Of a stretch of 46,358 nt of DNA, positions 30,626-40,159 are shown piece after piece. Both the position numbers and the translations under genes were made by a program. How positions within the stretch are numbered: position 1 is the stretch's first letter; every line of letters begins with the position of its first letter. Under the pieces are notes generated by a model that saw only the letters and a list, made by a program, of their open reading frames with translations, did not search any database and was not told the origin of the DNA. The stretch is taken from contig UQPP01000013.1 in assembly GCA_900543025.1 (NCBI GenBank), forward strand, positions 1 through 46,358, given 5' to 3'. The stretch comes from an uncultured Collinsella sp. (GTDB lineage: Bacteria > Actinomycetota > Coriobacteriia > Coriobacteriales > Coriobacteriaceae).

Positions 30626-31343
30626 GGCCCAGCGCGCCACGGTGTACCTGTACGGCACCATCGGGGCGGACTTCTGGGACATGGATTCGAGCAACACGGC
30701 CAAGAACTTCGCCGCGACGCTTGACGAGCTGAGTCCTAAGCCGCTCGACATCCGCATCGACAGCTGCGGAGGCGACGTGTACGAGGGCTTCGGCATCGCC
30801 TCGGCCATCCAGCGCTACGAGGGCGAGACCACCGCCTACGTCGACGGCATCGCGGCCTCCGCCGCATCCTACATCGCCGTCATGGCGGACAAGGTCATCA
30901 TGAGCGACTTCGCGCAGTTGATGATCCACGACGCGTGGACTTACACGAGCGGCAACGCGGCAGAGCTTCTTGTGGCCGCAGAGCGCCTTGAGGCCGTGGA
31001 CGGAACCATTGCGGGCATCATCGCCGCACGCTCCGGCATGGACGTTGAGGACGTGCGTTCCGCCATGGACGCCGAGACGTGGTACGACGCGCAGGCCGCA
31101 GTTGACGCGGGCCTCGCGGACGAGATCATCCAGACCGAGCAGCGCGTGGCGGCCTGCATCGACCCGGCCATGCTGGCCCGCTACAAGCATGCCCCGAAGG
31201 CGGCAATCGAGGCGCTTTCCACCCCCAAGCCTGCCGAGCCGGAGGACGAGCCGGGCAAATCTCACGCCGCAAATACCATGCAGCAAAACGAGGGGTGCCG
31301 TCTCCTCGTGTTGGGAAACAGGGTCTACCGGACAAAGGAGTAA
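30606..31343 (+). CDS. ClpP-like prohead maturation protease
   Basis: A 245-aa serine protease that trims the capsid precursor. Ser85 (GIAASAAS) and His108 (MIHDAW) occupy the ClpP catalytic places; the oxyanion-region GGDVYEGF is present. The GTG start has GGAGG upstream. The C-terminal ~50 residues are a Pro-rich linker before the capsid gene. Confidence 0.92.
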   Translation: MFQIKNEAQRATVYLYGTIGADFWDMDSSNTAKNFAATLDELSPKPLDIRIDSCGGDVYEGFGIASAIQRYEGETTAYVDGIAASAASYIAVMADKVIMSDFAQLMIHDAWTYTSGNAAELLVAAERLEAVDGTIAGIIAARSGMDVEDVRSAMDAETWYDAQAAVDAGLADEIIQTEQRVAACIDPAMLARYKHAPKAAIEALSTPKPAEPEDEPGKSHAANTMQQNEGCRLLVLGNRVYRTKE

Positions 31344-31345
31344 GC

Positions 31346-32497
31346 ATGGCAATCCTCAATTCCAAGCAGCTCTGGGCAGAGCGCAACCGCCTTGCCGAGG
31401 AGCAGCGCAAGGCTGCCGACGATAAGGACGAGAGCAAGGCGCTCGTCCTTCAGGGCCAGATCGAGCAGCTTGACATCACCATCGGCCACGTCATCGAGGA
31501 GGAGGACGCGCTTCGCAACGCGCCCAAGCCCAAGCAGCACGCGGATTCCTTCGGCGTGCGCATCCTCGGTGCCCGCGACGAGTTCCACGGCCTTGAGGTC
31601 GGCTTCAAGGCTTCCGCCGAGGTCGGCCCGCGCAACGCCGCGAGCGTCGTGACCGTGGGCGCGCCCACCGAGATTGAGCTTGAGCTGCCTGCCAAGCTCC
31701 CCGGCGTGTTCCAGAACTTCGCGAGCACCCTGATCGAGACGCCCGCCGCAGGCTCCCTCACCTACAAGCAGCGCGACAAGGCAAGCGAGTCCGGCGCTCC
31801 CGCGACGTGGGGCGGCGTGACCGAGGGCGCGAGCGCCACCAAGGCTCAGGTGCTCTACGCGTGGAAGGACGCCGTTGCCAACAAGGAGACCATCGCTGGC
31901 TACGTGCCCATCTCCAAGGACACGCTGATGGACTACGACGAGCTTCTTGACATCATCGAGCACGACCTGCTGCTCGACCTTGACGAGATCACCAACGGCA
32001 AGTACTGGAACGGCTCGGATTCAACGCACATCGTTGGCATCAAGAACACGCCGGGCATCCAGACCTTCACCGAGGCCATGGGCGGCATGTACTTCGACGC
32101 CATCCGCATGATGCGCACCAAGGTCATGCGCAACGCCCGCCGCATCCCCACCCACGTGGCGGTCAGCCCGGAGGTGCGCGAGGCCATCGACCTGTACAAG
32201 ACCGAGACCGGCCTGTATCAGACGCTCGGCTCCGACGTGTACTGGGGCATGCAGGTCGTTGAGGACGTGAGCTGCCCCGGCATCCTCGTGTACGACAGCT
32301 TCGCAGCCCGCCGCCGCGCCATCCACGGCGGCACCACGGTGGAGATCGGATACTACAACGACCAGTTCATCAAGAACGAGCTTTCCATCTTGGGCGAGCA
32401 CACCAAGGCGCTTCAGGTGCGCTACCCGGACGCCTTCTGCCTCGCTACCAAGACCGCCCTCGACAAGGCTCCCGCCGTCGCTGGCGCGGTCGCGTAA
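31346..32497 (+). CDS. HK97-type major capsid protein
   Basis: A 383-aa shell protein. Residues about 1-60 form a charged coiled coil, the delta/scaffold domain removed by the preceding protease. The HK97 fold follows, with AGSLTYKQRD, GYVPISKDTLMD and the C-terminal GGTTVEIGYYNDQF. AAAGGAG lies five bases before the ATG. Its position after portal and protease is canonical. Confidence 0.94.
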   Translation: MAILNSKQLWAERNRLAEEQRKAADDKDESKALVLQGQIEQLDITIGHVIEEEDALRNAPKPKQHADSFGVRILGARDEFHGLEVGFKASAEVGPRNAASVVTVGAPTEIELELPAKLPGVFQNFASTLIETPAAGSLTYKQRDKASESGAPATWGGVTEGASATKAQVLYAWKDAVANKETIAGYVPISKDTLMDYDELLDIIEHDLLLDLDEITNGKYWNGSDSTHIVGIKNTPGIQTFTEAMGGMYFDAIRMMRTKVMRNARRIPTHVAVSPEVREAIDLYKTETGLYQTLGSDVYWGMQVVEDVSCPGILVYDSFAARRRAIHGGTTVEIGYYNDQFIKNELSILGEHTKALQVRYPDAFCLATKTALDKAPAVAGAVA

Positions 32498-32506
32498 GGA
32501 GGAGTC

Positions 32507-32716
32507 ATGTACACCAGCAAGGAACGCGTTATCCGTGACGGCTACCTGATCGCCTTCGAGGGCGAGGTCATGTCCGACGAGGAGGCCGCGAAGCGCGGGC
32601 TTCTCGACCCGGAGCCCGAGCAGAAGCCCAAGGCAAAGAGCACCCGCCGCAAGGCCAAGCCCAAGGCCGAGCCCGTTGAGGACGAGGAGGACTACGACGA
32701 GGACGAGGAGGCGTGA
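32507..32716 (+). CDS. Small head-region protein with charged low-complexity tail
   Basis: 69 aa: a short ordered part (RVIRDGYLIAFEGEVMSDEE), then Lys/Pro repeats and a run of acidic residues. The ATG has AGGAGG upstream, and the stop overlaps the connector gene. It lies where head decoration or connector accessories occur. No assigned function. Confidence 0.75.
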   Translation: MYTSKERVIRDGYLIAFEGEVMSDEEAAKRGLLDPEPEQKPKAKSTRRKAKPKAEPVEDEEDYDEDEEA

Positions 32717-33474
32717 TGCTCGTAGCGCCGGACTCGACAATCCGCGTCGCGGCATCCGAGACCGCCGCGTTGCAGCTTGAGGCAGACGCCGCAATCGACT
32801 CCGCGACCCTGCGCCCCCGCTTCGGCGGGGAGCAGGGTCTTCCCGTCGAGGGCAACGCCGTGACGCTCCCTGTGCTCAAGGCCCCGGACACAGCGCGCAT
32901 CGACTGGAAGCAGGGCGATGAGACACTTTTCACCACCTATGTCGAGGTGGTGTCCCGCCACTACTTCAGGCTCGACGCGCTCAGGGGATACGGGGACGGT
33001 CAGGACGATTTCGACCAGCTGCCGGAGGAGGCGCTTTTCCAAGCCCGGCAGGCCGCGACCGACGTATTCGAGCGCAACGCGCGCCGATCCTTCGTCGCCC
33101 GCATCGGGTGCACCAAGGACTACGGGCGCGAGCGCTGCGTGACGCTCGACCACGGGGACGTCCGTGAGCTTCTTACGGACGGCTACGAGCTGGTGAGCGA
33201 CTGCCAAGCCGTGGCCGTCAAGTGCTTCCCGCGCCCATGCTGGGTCGAGTACGTCTACGGATACGAGGAGCTTCCGGCGCAGGTCTCCCGCGCCGTGCTG
33301 GAGCTTGCGGCCTACATGCTGCGCCCGTCCAACCGACCCATCGGGGCCACGGGCGAGAGCACGGACGCTGGCTTCATCCGCTTCACCACCGCAGGGCAGG
33401 ACGGCGCGACAGACATCCCTGAGGTCAACGCTGCGATTGAGCAGTTCGGGCGGGGGGCGAACCTCTTATGGTGA
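32716..33474 (+). CDS. Head-tail connector (HK97 gp6-like) protein
   Basis: 252 aa. The C-terminal helical part (VSRAVLELAAYMLRPSNRPI, then GFIRFTTAGQDGATDIPEVN) matches the head-tail adaptor family that seals the portal; an N-terminal beta-rich part precedes it. Start ATG 32716 overlaps the upstream TGA. Confidence 0.75.
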   Translation: MLVAPDSTIRVAASETAALQLEADAAIDSATLRPRFGGEQGLPVEGNAVTLPVLKAPDTARIDWKQGDETLFTTYVEVVSRHYFRLDALRGYGDGQDDFDQLPEEALFQARQAATDVFERNARRSFVARIGCTKDYGRERCVTLDHGDVRELLTDGYELVSDCQAVAVKCFPRPCWVEYVYGYEELPAQVSRAVLELAAYMLRPSNRPIGATGESTDAGFIRFTTAGQDGATDIPEVNAAIEQFGRGANLLW

Positions 33475-33941
33475 CGTTTCAGGCAGCCCGCGACGAGCTT
33501 TACCGCCGCATGGCCAAGGTGGCGGGTTCCTTCGGGGAGCTTTACCCCGGCGTTCAGGCTCCCAAGGTCTACGACGGGTTCCCCACCAGCGAGCCGCCGT
33601 TCTACATCGCGGTCGATTCCATAGTGGACACCGCGACCATGGGAGGGCGCGCGGTTCCGGGGGCCGGGCAGCTCGACTTCACCATCCACGTCATGTGCTT
33701 CGCGCGCCATTCAGACCAAGCCACGGCATCGGCGACGCTGCTCGCCTACGTGGACGCGGTTTTCAACGCCGTCATGGCAGACCAGCGCCTCGCCATGTCC
33801 GTGGACAACTCGTTCCCGTCAATCGAGGCCGCCGGTGCCTCCGGCGACAGCTCCAAGTACCACATGGCCGCTGCATCCGTGGGCGTGCAGTGCTCAGTGT
33901 TCGCCAAGTGCCCGCAGAAGTTCAGGGAGGTAGTGCAGTGA
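33468..33941 (+). CDS. Probable tail-terminator/tail-completion protein
   Basis: 157 aa. Strands around PPFYIAVDSIVDT and GQLDFTIHVMCFARH with an adjacent helix fit the tail-terminator fold that caps the tail tube under the head. It overlaps the connector gene by seven bases. The assignment leans on gene order as much as on sequence. Confidence 0.6.
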   Translation: MVTFQAARDELYRRMAKVAGSFGELYPGVQAPKVYDGFPTSEPPFYIAVDSIVDTATMGGRAVPGAGQLDFTIHVMCFARHSDQATASATLLAYVDAVFNAVMADQRLAMSVDNSFPSIEAAGASGDSSKYHMAAASVGVQCSVFAKCPQKFREVVQ

Positions 33942-34096
33942 TCGCCACAAAGGACATCGCGGTGCTCTACAACGGGCACCCCTACCGGTTCAAGAAGGGC
34001 GCTCAGGTCAAAGCACCCAACGCGCTCATGAGGGCGCTCAAGGAGCAGGGGGCGGTTCGCGCCGCCGCACGGAAGAAGGAGCAGACTGATGATTAA
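33938..34096 (+). CDS. 52-aa small structural-region protein
   Basis: The GTG start overlaps the preceding stop (GTGA), and the end overlaps the tail-tube gene. It contains LYNGHPYRFKKGAQVKAP, a small SH3-like basic pattern, then a basic tail. Function unknown. Confidence 0.68.
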   Translation: MIATKDIAVLYNGHPYRFKKGAQVKAPNALMRALKEQGAVRAAARKKEQTDD

Positions 34097-35105
34097 CGTT
34101 TCCATCGGCATGCTGGGCGTGGCGCTGCAGGACGGCGACACCCCGGCGGAGCAGCCCACCATCAAGCACGGACTGACCGGCGGCGGTCTGGTCAACCCGG
34201 AGCGCACCATCGAGCAGAAGGCCGTCGCGTGCGGCCTCCGCGCCAACGCGGCCAACGGCGCGTACGTCTCCGAGGTCAACATGGGCGTCGACTTCGAGAC
34301 GCTTGCCTACGCGGATTCCCTCGCGCTGTACTGCCTCGCGGCCATGGGCAACATCGTGTCCACGCCCGCAGAGGGCAAGGAGGGCTACTACAAGCACGTC
34401 ATCACCCTCGGCTCCGTGCTCCAGCTTCTGACCTTCTGGGGCCAGATCGGCGACACCGCGCAGCAGACGGTGCACAAGGTCGATGGCTGCAAGATCGACA
34501 CTCTCGGCCTGACCTTCGAGGGCAACGCGCCGCTCGACATCAGCGTCACCGCAGCTGGCAACGACGCCACCCTGTTCCAGTCTTGGGCGGGCGTGGTGAA
34601 CCCCTCGTGCTTCGACGGCTACTTCGTGCCAACGGGCGGGGACTTCCAGATCGACACCGCCAGCAAGACCCCCGTCGACGTGACCGTTACGCAGGGCAGC
34701 TTCGAGATGTCCAACAGCCTCGAGGCCAAGCGCGCTGCGGGCCAGGTCGTGCCCACCATCCTCGCGGAGGGCAAGCTGACCACCTCCGTGAACATGACCG
34801 TCGTGCCGGATGACTTCTCACTCATGCGCAAGTGCCTCACGGGAGCCGCCGACGGCACCAAGGTTTCCTCCAAGATCGTGTACGGCTCCGCCCTGTGGAA
34901 GTTCACCCACAGCGCCGACCCCAACTGCACGCTCGACGTGGCCTTCACCAACGTGCCGTGGAACTTCGAGATGCCCGAGGTAGACCCCGAGGGCAACGTC
35001 GCAGAGGTCGAGTTCAGCGCCGATGACATCGGCATCGACTCCGCCGACGGCACGCCCGTCACAATCACCATCGTGAACAAGGTCGCAAAGTACATCACCG
35101 AGTAA
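34089..35105 (+). CDS. Major tail (tube) protein
   Basis: 338 aa, beta-rich, with a C-terminal Ig-like end (VEFSADDIGIDSADGTPVTI). It lies between the terminator-like protein and the tail chaperone, the expected slot for the tail-tube subunit. Strong AAGGAGC follows its stop for the next gene. Confidence 0.85.
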   Translation: MINVSIGMLGVALQDGDTPAEQPTIKHGLTGGGLVNPERTIEQKAVACGLRANAANGAYVSEVNMGVDFETLAYADSLALYCLAAMGNIVSTPAEGKEGYYKHVITLGSVLQLLTFWGQIGDTAQQTVHKVDGCKIDTLGLTFEGNAPLDISVTAAGNDATLFQSWAGVVNPSCFDGYFVPTGGDFQIDTASKTPVDVTVTQGSFEMSNSLEAKRAAGQVVPTILAEGKLTTSVNMTVVPDDFSLMRKCLTGAADGTKVSSKIVYGSALWKFTHSADPNCTLDVAFTNVPWNFEMPEVDPEGNVAEVEFSADDIGIDSADGTPVTITIVNKVAKYITE

Positions 35106-35114
35106 GGAGCACGC

Positions 35115-35423
35115 ATGAAGTTCGTCTTCACCTTCACCAAGCCGGAGGACGGCAGCACCGTAAAGTTCGAGGGCGGCCGCACGTCCCTGTGGGACGCGCA
35201 GGAGATCGCGGCGGAGTGGCCGAAGCGCCCCACCAACCAGAACCGCCTCGACTTCGCGTGGGCCTACTGCGCGGCCAAGCGCGCTGGCAAGCTCAATGAG
35301 CTTGGCGTCGAGGGCATGGGGGCCGAGGAGGCCATCGACGCCATCGCCGACACCTACGACGTGGAAATCAAGGACAACAAGCCCGAGGCCGACGCCCCTT
35401 TAGCGGACGCGCCCAGCGAATAG
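35115..35423 (+). CDS. Tail assembly chaperone, short form (gpG-like)
   Basis: A 102-aa acidic protein that would coat the tape measure during tail assembly. It starts with a beta strand pair (KFVFTFTKPEDG) and continues helical. The zero frame ends at TAG 35421-35423, soon after a slippery heptamer at 35396-35402 from which the longer form is made. Confidence 0.82.
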   Translation: MKFVFTFTKPEDGSTVKFEGGRTSLWDAQEIAAEWPKRPTNQNRLDFAWAYCAAKRAGKLNELGVEGMGAEEAIDAIADTYDVEIKDNKPEADAPLADAPSE

Positions 35424-35608
35424 CCATCTTGAGCCTCCGAACGGGGTGCTCGCCGTACGACCTCGCAAGGCTGTGCGACGAGTACCCCGCCGTCTTTGAC
35501 GAGTACGTGGACATGTATTTCGACGCCCAAGAGGAGCGCGGCAGGAAGGCCGACATGGAGGCGCGCAGGGCGCGGGTCAACAGGATTTTCAATCGCGGGA
35601 GGAAATGA
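35115..35608 (+). CDS. Tail assembly chaperone, -1 frameshift product (gpGT-like)
   Basis: A -1 slip on C-CCT-TTA changes the end of gpG from LADAPSE to FSGRAQRIAILSLRTGC and continues through YDLARLCDEYPAVFDEYVDM to a basic end at TGA 35606-35608. The downstream segment has no good start of its own, is open in exactly the -1 frame, and lies directly before the gp10 and tape-measure genes. This is the conserved lambda G/GT arrangement. Confidence 0.82.
35396..35402 (+). other. Slippery heptamer C-CCT-TTA
   Basis: Matches X-XXY-YYZ in the zero frame of the tail chaperone. After re-pairing by -1 the codons are CCC TTT AGC and the frame stays open for 69 codons. Confidence 0.8.
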
Positions 35609-36048
35609 TGGCGTTCACCCATGGCGGCGGCCTGCGCATCGAGGCGGAGGGTCTTGAGGAGACCATCAGGGCGCTCAAGTCCATCAACAAGGACATCCTC
35701 CGCGAGTTCAAGCGCGGCCTCAAGGAGGACGCCAAGCCAATCCTCACCGAGGCGCGGAACAACGCTCAGGCGATAGCGCGCACGGGTGCCTACGCTTCGA
35801 GCATGGCCCTGCGCACGCTCGCCAATGGCGTGAGGATCGCAAGCGACGACCCCGGCGCGGGAACTATCGAGTTCGCCAACGCCGGGGCCGTCTACCTCTC
35901 GGGGCGTCGCAGGGGCCTCCCGGTGGGCGTGCCAAAAGGCAACCCGCCCCGCGCGCTCGTCAAGGCGGTGCTCGACAACGAGAACGCCGTTGTGGACGCT
36001 GTAGAGACCCGCATAGAGCAGACCATAAGGAAGTACCTCAATGGGTAA
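35605..36048 (+). CDS. HK97 gp10-family structural protein
   Basis: 147 aa with the gp10 pattern: an N-terminal helix (EAEGLEETIRALKSINKD), EARNNAQAIARTGAYASS and PKGNPPRALVKAVL. ATGA overlap with gpGT. In many phages gp10 precedes the tail tube; here it follows the chaperone. It probably acts in head-tail joining. Confidence 0.8.
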   Translation: MMAFTHGGGLRIEAEGLEETIRALKSINKDILREFKRGLKEDAKPILTEARNNAQAIARTGAYASSMALRTLANGVRIASDDPGAGTIEFANAGAVYLSGRRRGLPVGVPKGNPPRALVKAVLDNENAVVDAVETRIEQTIRKYLNG

Positions 36049-39000
36049 GGCAAGCATCTCAATAGCCATATCAGGCTCCTACAACGGGTCGGCGGTCGAG
36101 CGCGCAGAGAAGTCCCTTGAGCGCCTTGCCGTGAGGACTGCGGCGGCCGAGGGCTCCATGTCCAAGAGCTGGGTCGAGGCGGGTTCCAAGGCGGCGGAGG
36201 CTGGCGGGCGCATCTACAGCGCGGGCCAGCAGGTAGCCGACGCCGGGGACGCCATGACCGCCGGGGTGACCGTTCCCCTCGCGGCCATCGGCGCGGCATC
36301 GGCCAAGACCGCCATCGACTTCGAGAGCAGCATGAACCGCGTGTCCGGCGCGCTCAACGACCCGTCCGCCAACATGCAGGACTTGCGGCAGCTCGCATTG
36401 GACATGGGTTCGCAGACCGTCTTCAGCGCGTCCGAGGCCGGTGCCGCCATGGAGGAGCTTGCCAAGGGAGGCCTCACCGCTGCGGACATCAAGGGCGGCG
36501 CTCTCAAGACCACCATGGACTTGGCCGCCGCCGGAAGCTTGCAGCTCGCGGACGCGGCCAACGTAACCGTTCAGGCCATGGGGGCCTTCGGTCTCTCCGC
36601 CGACCAGACCGGCGAGGCAGCCAATGCCTTGGCGGGTGCCGCAGCGGCGTCCTCCGCAGACGTTTCAGACCTCACGCAGGGCCTCTCGCAGGTGTCCGCT
36701 CAGGCGCACAGCGCCGGGTGGAGCATCCAAGACACCGCCGCCGTTCTGGGTGCCTTCGCCGACGCCGGTATCAAGGGAAGCGACGCGGGCACGTCGCTCA
36801 AGACGATGCTTCAGCGCCTGTCCGCCCCGACAGACGCCGCCGCATCGCAGATGGAAGCCCTCGGCATCAACACGCGCGATTCCAACGGGAACATGCTCGA
36901 CGCCGCGAGCATTGCCGGGGAGCTTCAGGCGAAGCTGGGCGGCCTCGATTCCGCAACGCGCGACGCCGCAATACAGACGATCTTCGGCGCGGACGCGTCC
37001 CGCGCGGCCTTGGTGATGATGAACCAGGGCACCGAGGGCATACAGCGCTACACCGCAGCGACCAACGACCAAACGGCGGCCCAGCGCCTCGCCGACTCCC
37101 AGATGGGCGACACGCAGCGCAGCATCGAGGAGATGAACGGCGCTATCGAGACGGCCTCTATCCAAGTGGGCGGGGCGCTCGCGCCAGCCGTCACGGACGT
37201 GGCGAACGCCGTCGGCGGCGCGGCGGAGTCCTTCAGCCAGATGGACGAGGGAACGCAGCAGGCCGTAGTGGGCTTCGGCCTCGTGTCGGCAGCGGCAGGC
37301 CCCGTGCTGTCGGTCTCCGGTCGGATCACGAAGGGCGTCGGCTCGATGGTCACGGCATACGGGAAGGCCAAGCAGGAGATAGCGACCTACGCCGACGCGC
37401 TCACGACCACGAACGCGGCGTCTCTCAAGGCGTACCAAAGCAACGAGAAGCTTGCCAAGGCGCTTGAGCGCAACCCGGCGGCAAAGGCTGCTGGCGGGGT
37501 GCAGCAGTACATCGATGCCGTCAGCGAGGCCGGCACCGCGCAGACCGAGTACAACTCGGCCGTTCGCGACCTTGAGCGCGAGCAGCGCAAGGGCAGCAAG
37601 GCCAACCAAGAGCTGATAGCGAACCTCCAGCAGGAGGTCGCCGAGCGCGAGAGCGCCATGGACGCGGCCAAGGGCACCGTCGAGGGCTACAAAGCCTCCG
37701 CCACGGCGGCTCAGGCGAGCACCACCGCCGTAACCGCCCAGAGCGTGGCCATGAAAGCCGCGTCCGTGGCGGCCACCGGCCTCAAGCTGGCGCTGGCGAC
37801 CATCGCGCCGCTCGCGATCATCGCGGGCATCACCGCGCTCGTCGGCGTCTTCCAAGAGGCCAAGGAGCACGAGGACAACCTAAAGGCAGCGACCGAGGGC
37901 CTTACCGCTGCCACCGAGAAGGGCGTGAGCGCGTCCAACGCGGGAGCTGACGCTTTGGAGGGATACGGCGATTCAGCCGGTGCCGCAAAGGTGGACATCG
38001 ACGGGATGCTTGAGTCCCAAGCCCAGCTCGCCCAGACGATCAGCGACACCAACACCAGCGCATCGGCCCAGATGGCGCAGCTCCAGCAGGCATACTCGAC
38101 CATCCAGCAGTACGCCAACCACACCGACCTCGCCAACGACGCGCAGGCCCGCCTCCGCACCGCCGTCGATACGGTGAACGACCTGTGCGGGACGCAGATT
38201 CAGGTCACCGACGCCGCCAACGGCAAGCTCGCGGATGAGAACGGCGCCATTCATGACGTTACGTCATCGCTCGGTAGCTACATCGACCAGAAGATGCAGC
38301 AGATTCAGGTCGACGCGCAGCAGCAGAACCTCTCCGCTCTCTACCAGCAGCAGGCCGAGAACATCACAGCCCTTACGCAGGCGCAGCAGGAGTACAACAA
38401 CGTATACGGCGACATGGACACCTTGGCGCAGAACTACTACAACACCATGGCTGCGCAAGGGGTTCCCATTACCATGGAGCAGGCGCGCGCAACCATGGAG
38501 GCAACCGCCGAGAACTCCAAGTACGGTCAGGCCGTAAAGGACGCGCAGGCGGCCCTCGACGCCACAAACACCTCCATCAACAACGTGTCATCGTCCATGA
38601 CGGCGCAGGCCGCCATAGCTGACGGCAACGCATTGAGCATGCAGAACCTCGTGCTGTCAAGCTCAACCGTCTCGACGGCCATGAACGCGGTGGGCGGTGA
38701 CATCAACGACTTCGCCACCGACCTGAGCAACGCGGGCGTTTCGGTCGAGGCTTTCCGGAGCCTCAATGACCAGCAGCTCACACAGCTTGTGGCTTCATGG
38801 GACGGAACCTCACAGAGCATCATCACGACGCTCGACGGCATGGGCGTCCAGATGAACGACGCGGGCCTCAACGCCGCAACGGCGCTCGCCAACGGCATGC
38901 AGAGCGGGGCGGTGAACGTCGACACAGCGACGAGCATCCTCAAGGCAGCAGCGACCGGCGACTGGTCTGGCGTCTCGTCCCAGATGAGCAGCGCAGGCAT

Positions 39001-40159
39001 CAGCCTCCCGCAGAGCGTTGCGGACGGGATTACCGCCAACAGCTTCACGGCGTCCGGGGCGACCAACACCATGCTGTCAATGATCGCACTTCAGCTCACG
39101 GGCGGGGACGTTCCCGCAGCCGCGCAGCTCCTCGGCCACGACATCGACCAAGGCCTCGCGAACGGCATCGCCAACGGGACGCTTTCCGAGGAGCAGGCCG
39201 CGCTCCTCGGCGAGGACGTCATCAGCAAGGCCAAGGACACGCTGGAATCGCACTCGCCCTCGCAGGCGTTCTACCGCATAGGTTCCGACGTTGACGCCGG
39301 CCTCTCCAACGGCATCAGCGGCAACACGTCCGGCCCGCTCAGCTCCATCGCCCAGCTCGGTCAGCAGCTCATCGACCGCATCAGCGGGCTTCCGGGCGAC
39401 GCGCAGAGCACGGGCAGCAGGGCCTCAAGCGGCCTCTCGTCCGGCCTCGCGGCGGGAATCGGCTCCGTGGCATCGAGCGCCCGCAGCCTCGCCAGCAGCG
39501 CCTCGTCCGGCGTCTCAGGCACGCCATCAGACCTTTCGAGCAAGGGCCGCAGCGCGTCCAGCAACTTCGCCAGCGGCATCGGCTCCGGCGTCGGCTCCAC
39601 CCGCAGCAACGCCCAGAGCCTCGCCAGCGCCGCCAGCAACATGCAGAACTGCGGCAACTCCTACGGGTGGGGCAGCCACCTCGCCAGCAACTTCGCGAGC
39701 GGCATCCGCGCGGGCATCACGTGGGTCTCGAACGCCGCGTGGAGCGTCGTGCAGGCCGCCAAGAACGCAATGGGTTTCTCCGTGCCGAAGGAAGGCCCGT
39801 GGGCGGGATCGGAGAAGGGCGGCGAGACCTCCGGCCTGCACCTCGCGCAGAACTTCGCGAGCGGCATGCTCAAGGGCGAGGGAATCGTCTCCGATGCCGC
39901 AAGAAGGCTCGCGAGCGCCTCGTACTTCGAGGCCAACGGCGGCGGCTTCTCGTCCGGCGTGCGCACCGTGGGGTACGGAGCCGCCCAGCAGGACGGCGGG
40001 GGCAATGCCGAGGTCATGGCGATGCTGGGCGAGATGGTGAATCTTCTGCGCGAGATAGCATCCAAGGACACCAACGCCTACATCGGCGTCGATGCGGTAT
40101 CGACCGCCTTGGCGCAGAGCAGCAGGATCACGGCACGAGGAAGGGGGTACGCCGTATGA
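36041..40159 (+). CDS. Tape measure protein
   Basis: 1372 aa. The N-terminal part holds the TP901-type tape-measure core (FESSMNRVSGAL, AAMEELAKGGLTAADI, STDVSDL-like region). A hydrophobic segment lies near residues 575-610 (LALATIAPLAIIAGITALV), then long coiled coil and a Ser/Gly/Ala repeat region with repeated NFASGI motifs. By the usual rule of about 0.15 nm per residue the tail would be roughly 200 nm. It overlaps gp10 by eight bases and Dit by ATGA. Confidence 0.94.
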   Translation: MGKASISIAISGSYNGSAVERAEKSLERLAVRTAAAEGSMSKSWVEAGSKAAEAGGRIYSAGQQVADAGDAMTAGVTVPLAAIGAASAKTAIDFESSMNRVSGALNDPSANMQDLRQLALDMGSQTVFSASEAGAAMEELAKGGLTAADIKGGALKTTMDLAAAGSLQLADAANVTVQAMGAFGLSADQTGEAANALAGAAAASSADVSDLTQGLSQVSAQAHSAGWSIQDTAAVLGAFADAGIKGSDAGTSLKTMLQRLSAPTDAAASQMEALGINTRDSNGNMLDAASIAGELQAKLGGLDSATRDAAIQTIFGADASRAALVMMNQGTEGIQRYTAATNDQTAAQRLADSQMGDTQRSIEEMNGAIETASIQVGGALAPAVTDVANAVGGAAESFSQMDEGTQQAVVGFGLVSAAAGPVLSVSGRITKGVGSMVTAYGKAKQEIATYADALTTTNAASLKAYQSNEKLAKALERNPAAKAAGGVQQYIDAVSEAGTAQTEYNSAVRDLEREQRKGSKANQELIANLQQEVAERESAMDAAKGTVEGYKASATAAQASTTAVTAQSVAMKAASVAATGLKLALATIAPLAIIAGITALVGVFQEAKEHEDNLKAATEGLTAATEKGVSASNAGADALEGYGDSAGAAKVDIDGMLESQAQLAQTISDTNTSASAQMAQLQQAYSTIQQYANHTDLANDAQARLRTAVDTVNDLCGTQIQVTDAANGKLADENGAIHDVTSSLGSYIDQKMQQIQVDAQQQNLSALYQQQAENITALTQAQQEYNNVYGDMDTLAQNYYNTMAAQGVPITMEQARATMEATAENSKYGQAVKDAQAALDATNTSINNVSSSMTAQAAIADGNALSMQNLVLSSSTVSTAMNAVGGDINDFATDLSNAGVSVEAFRSLNDQQLTQLVASWDGTSQSIITTLDGMGVQMNDAGLNAATALANGMQSGAVNVDTATSILKAAATGDWSGVSSQMSSAGISLPQSVADGITANSFTASGATNTMLSMIALQLTGGDVPAAAQLLGHDIDQGLANGIANGTLSEEQAALLGEDVISKAKDTLESHSPSQAFYRIGSDVDAGLSNGISGNTSGPLSSIAQLGQQLIDRISGLPGDAQSTGSRASSGLSSGLAAGIGSVASSARSLASSASSGVSGTPSDLSSKGRSASSNFASGIGSGVGSTRSNAQSLASAASNMQNCGNSYGWGSHLASNFASGIRAGITWVSNAAWSVVQAAKNAMGFSVPKEGPWAGSEKGGETSGLHLAQNFASGMLKGEGIVSDAARRLASASYFEANGGGFSSGVRTVGYGAAQQDGGGNAEVMAMLGEMVNLLREIASKDTNAYIGVDAVSTALAQSSRITARGRGYAV

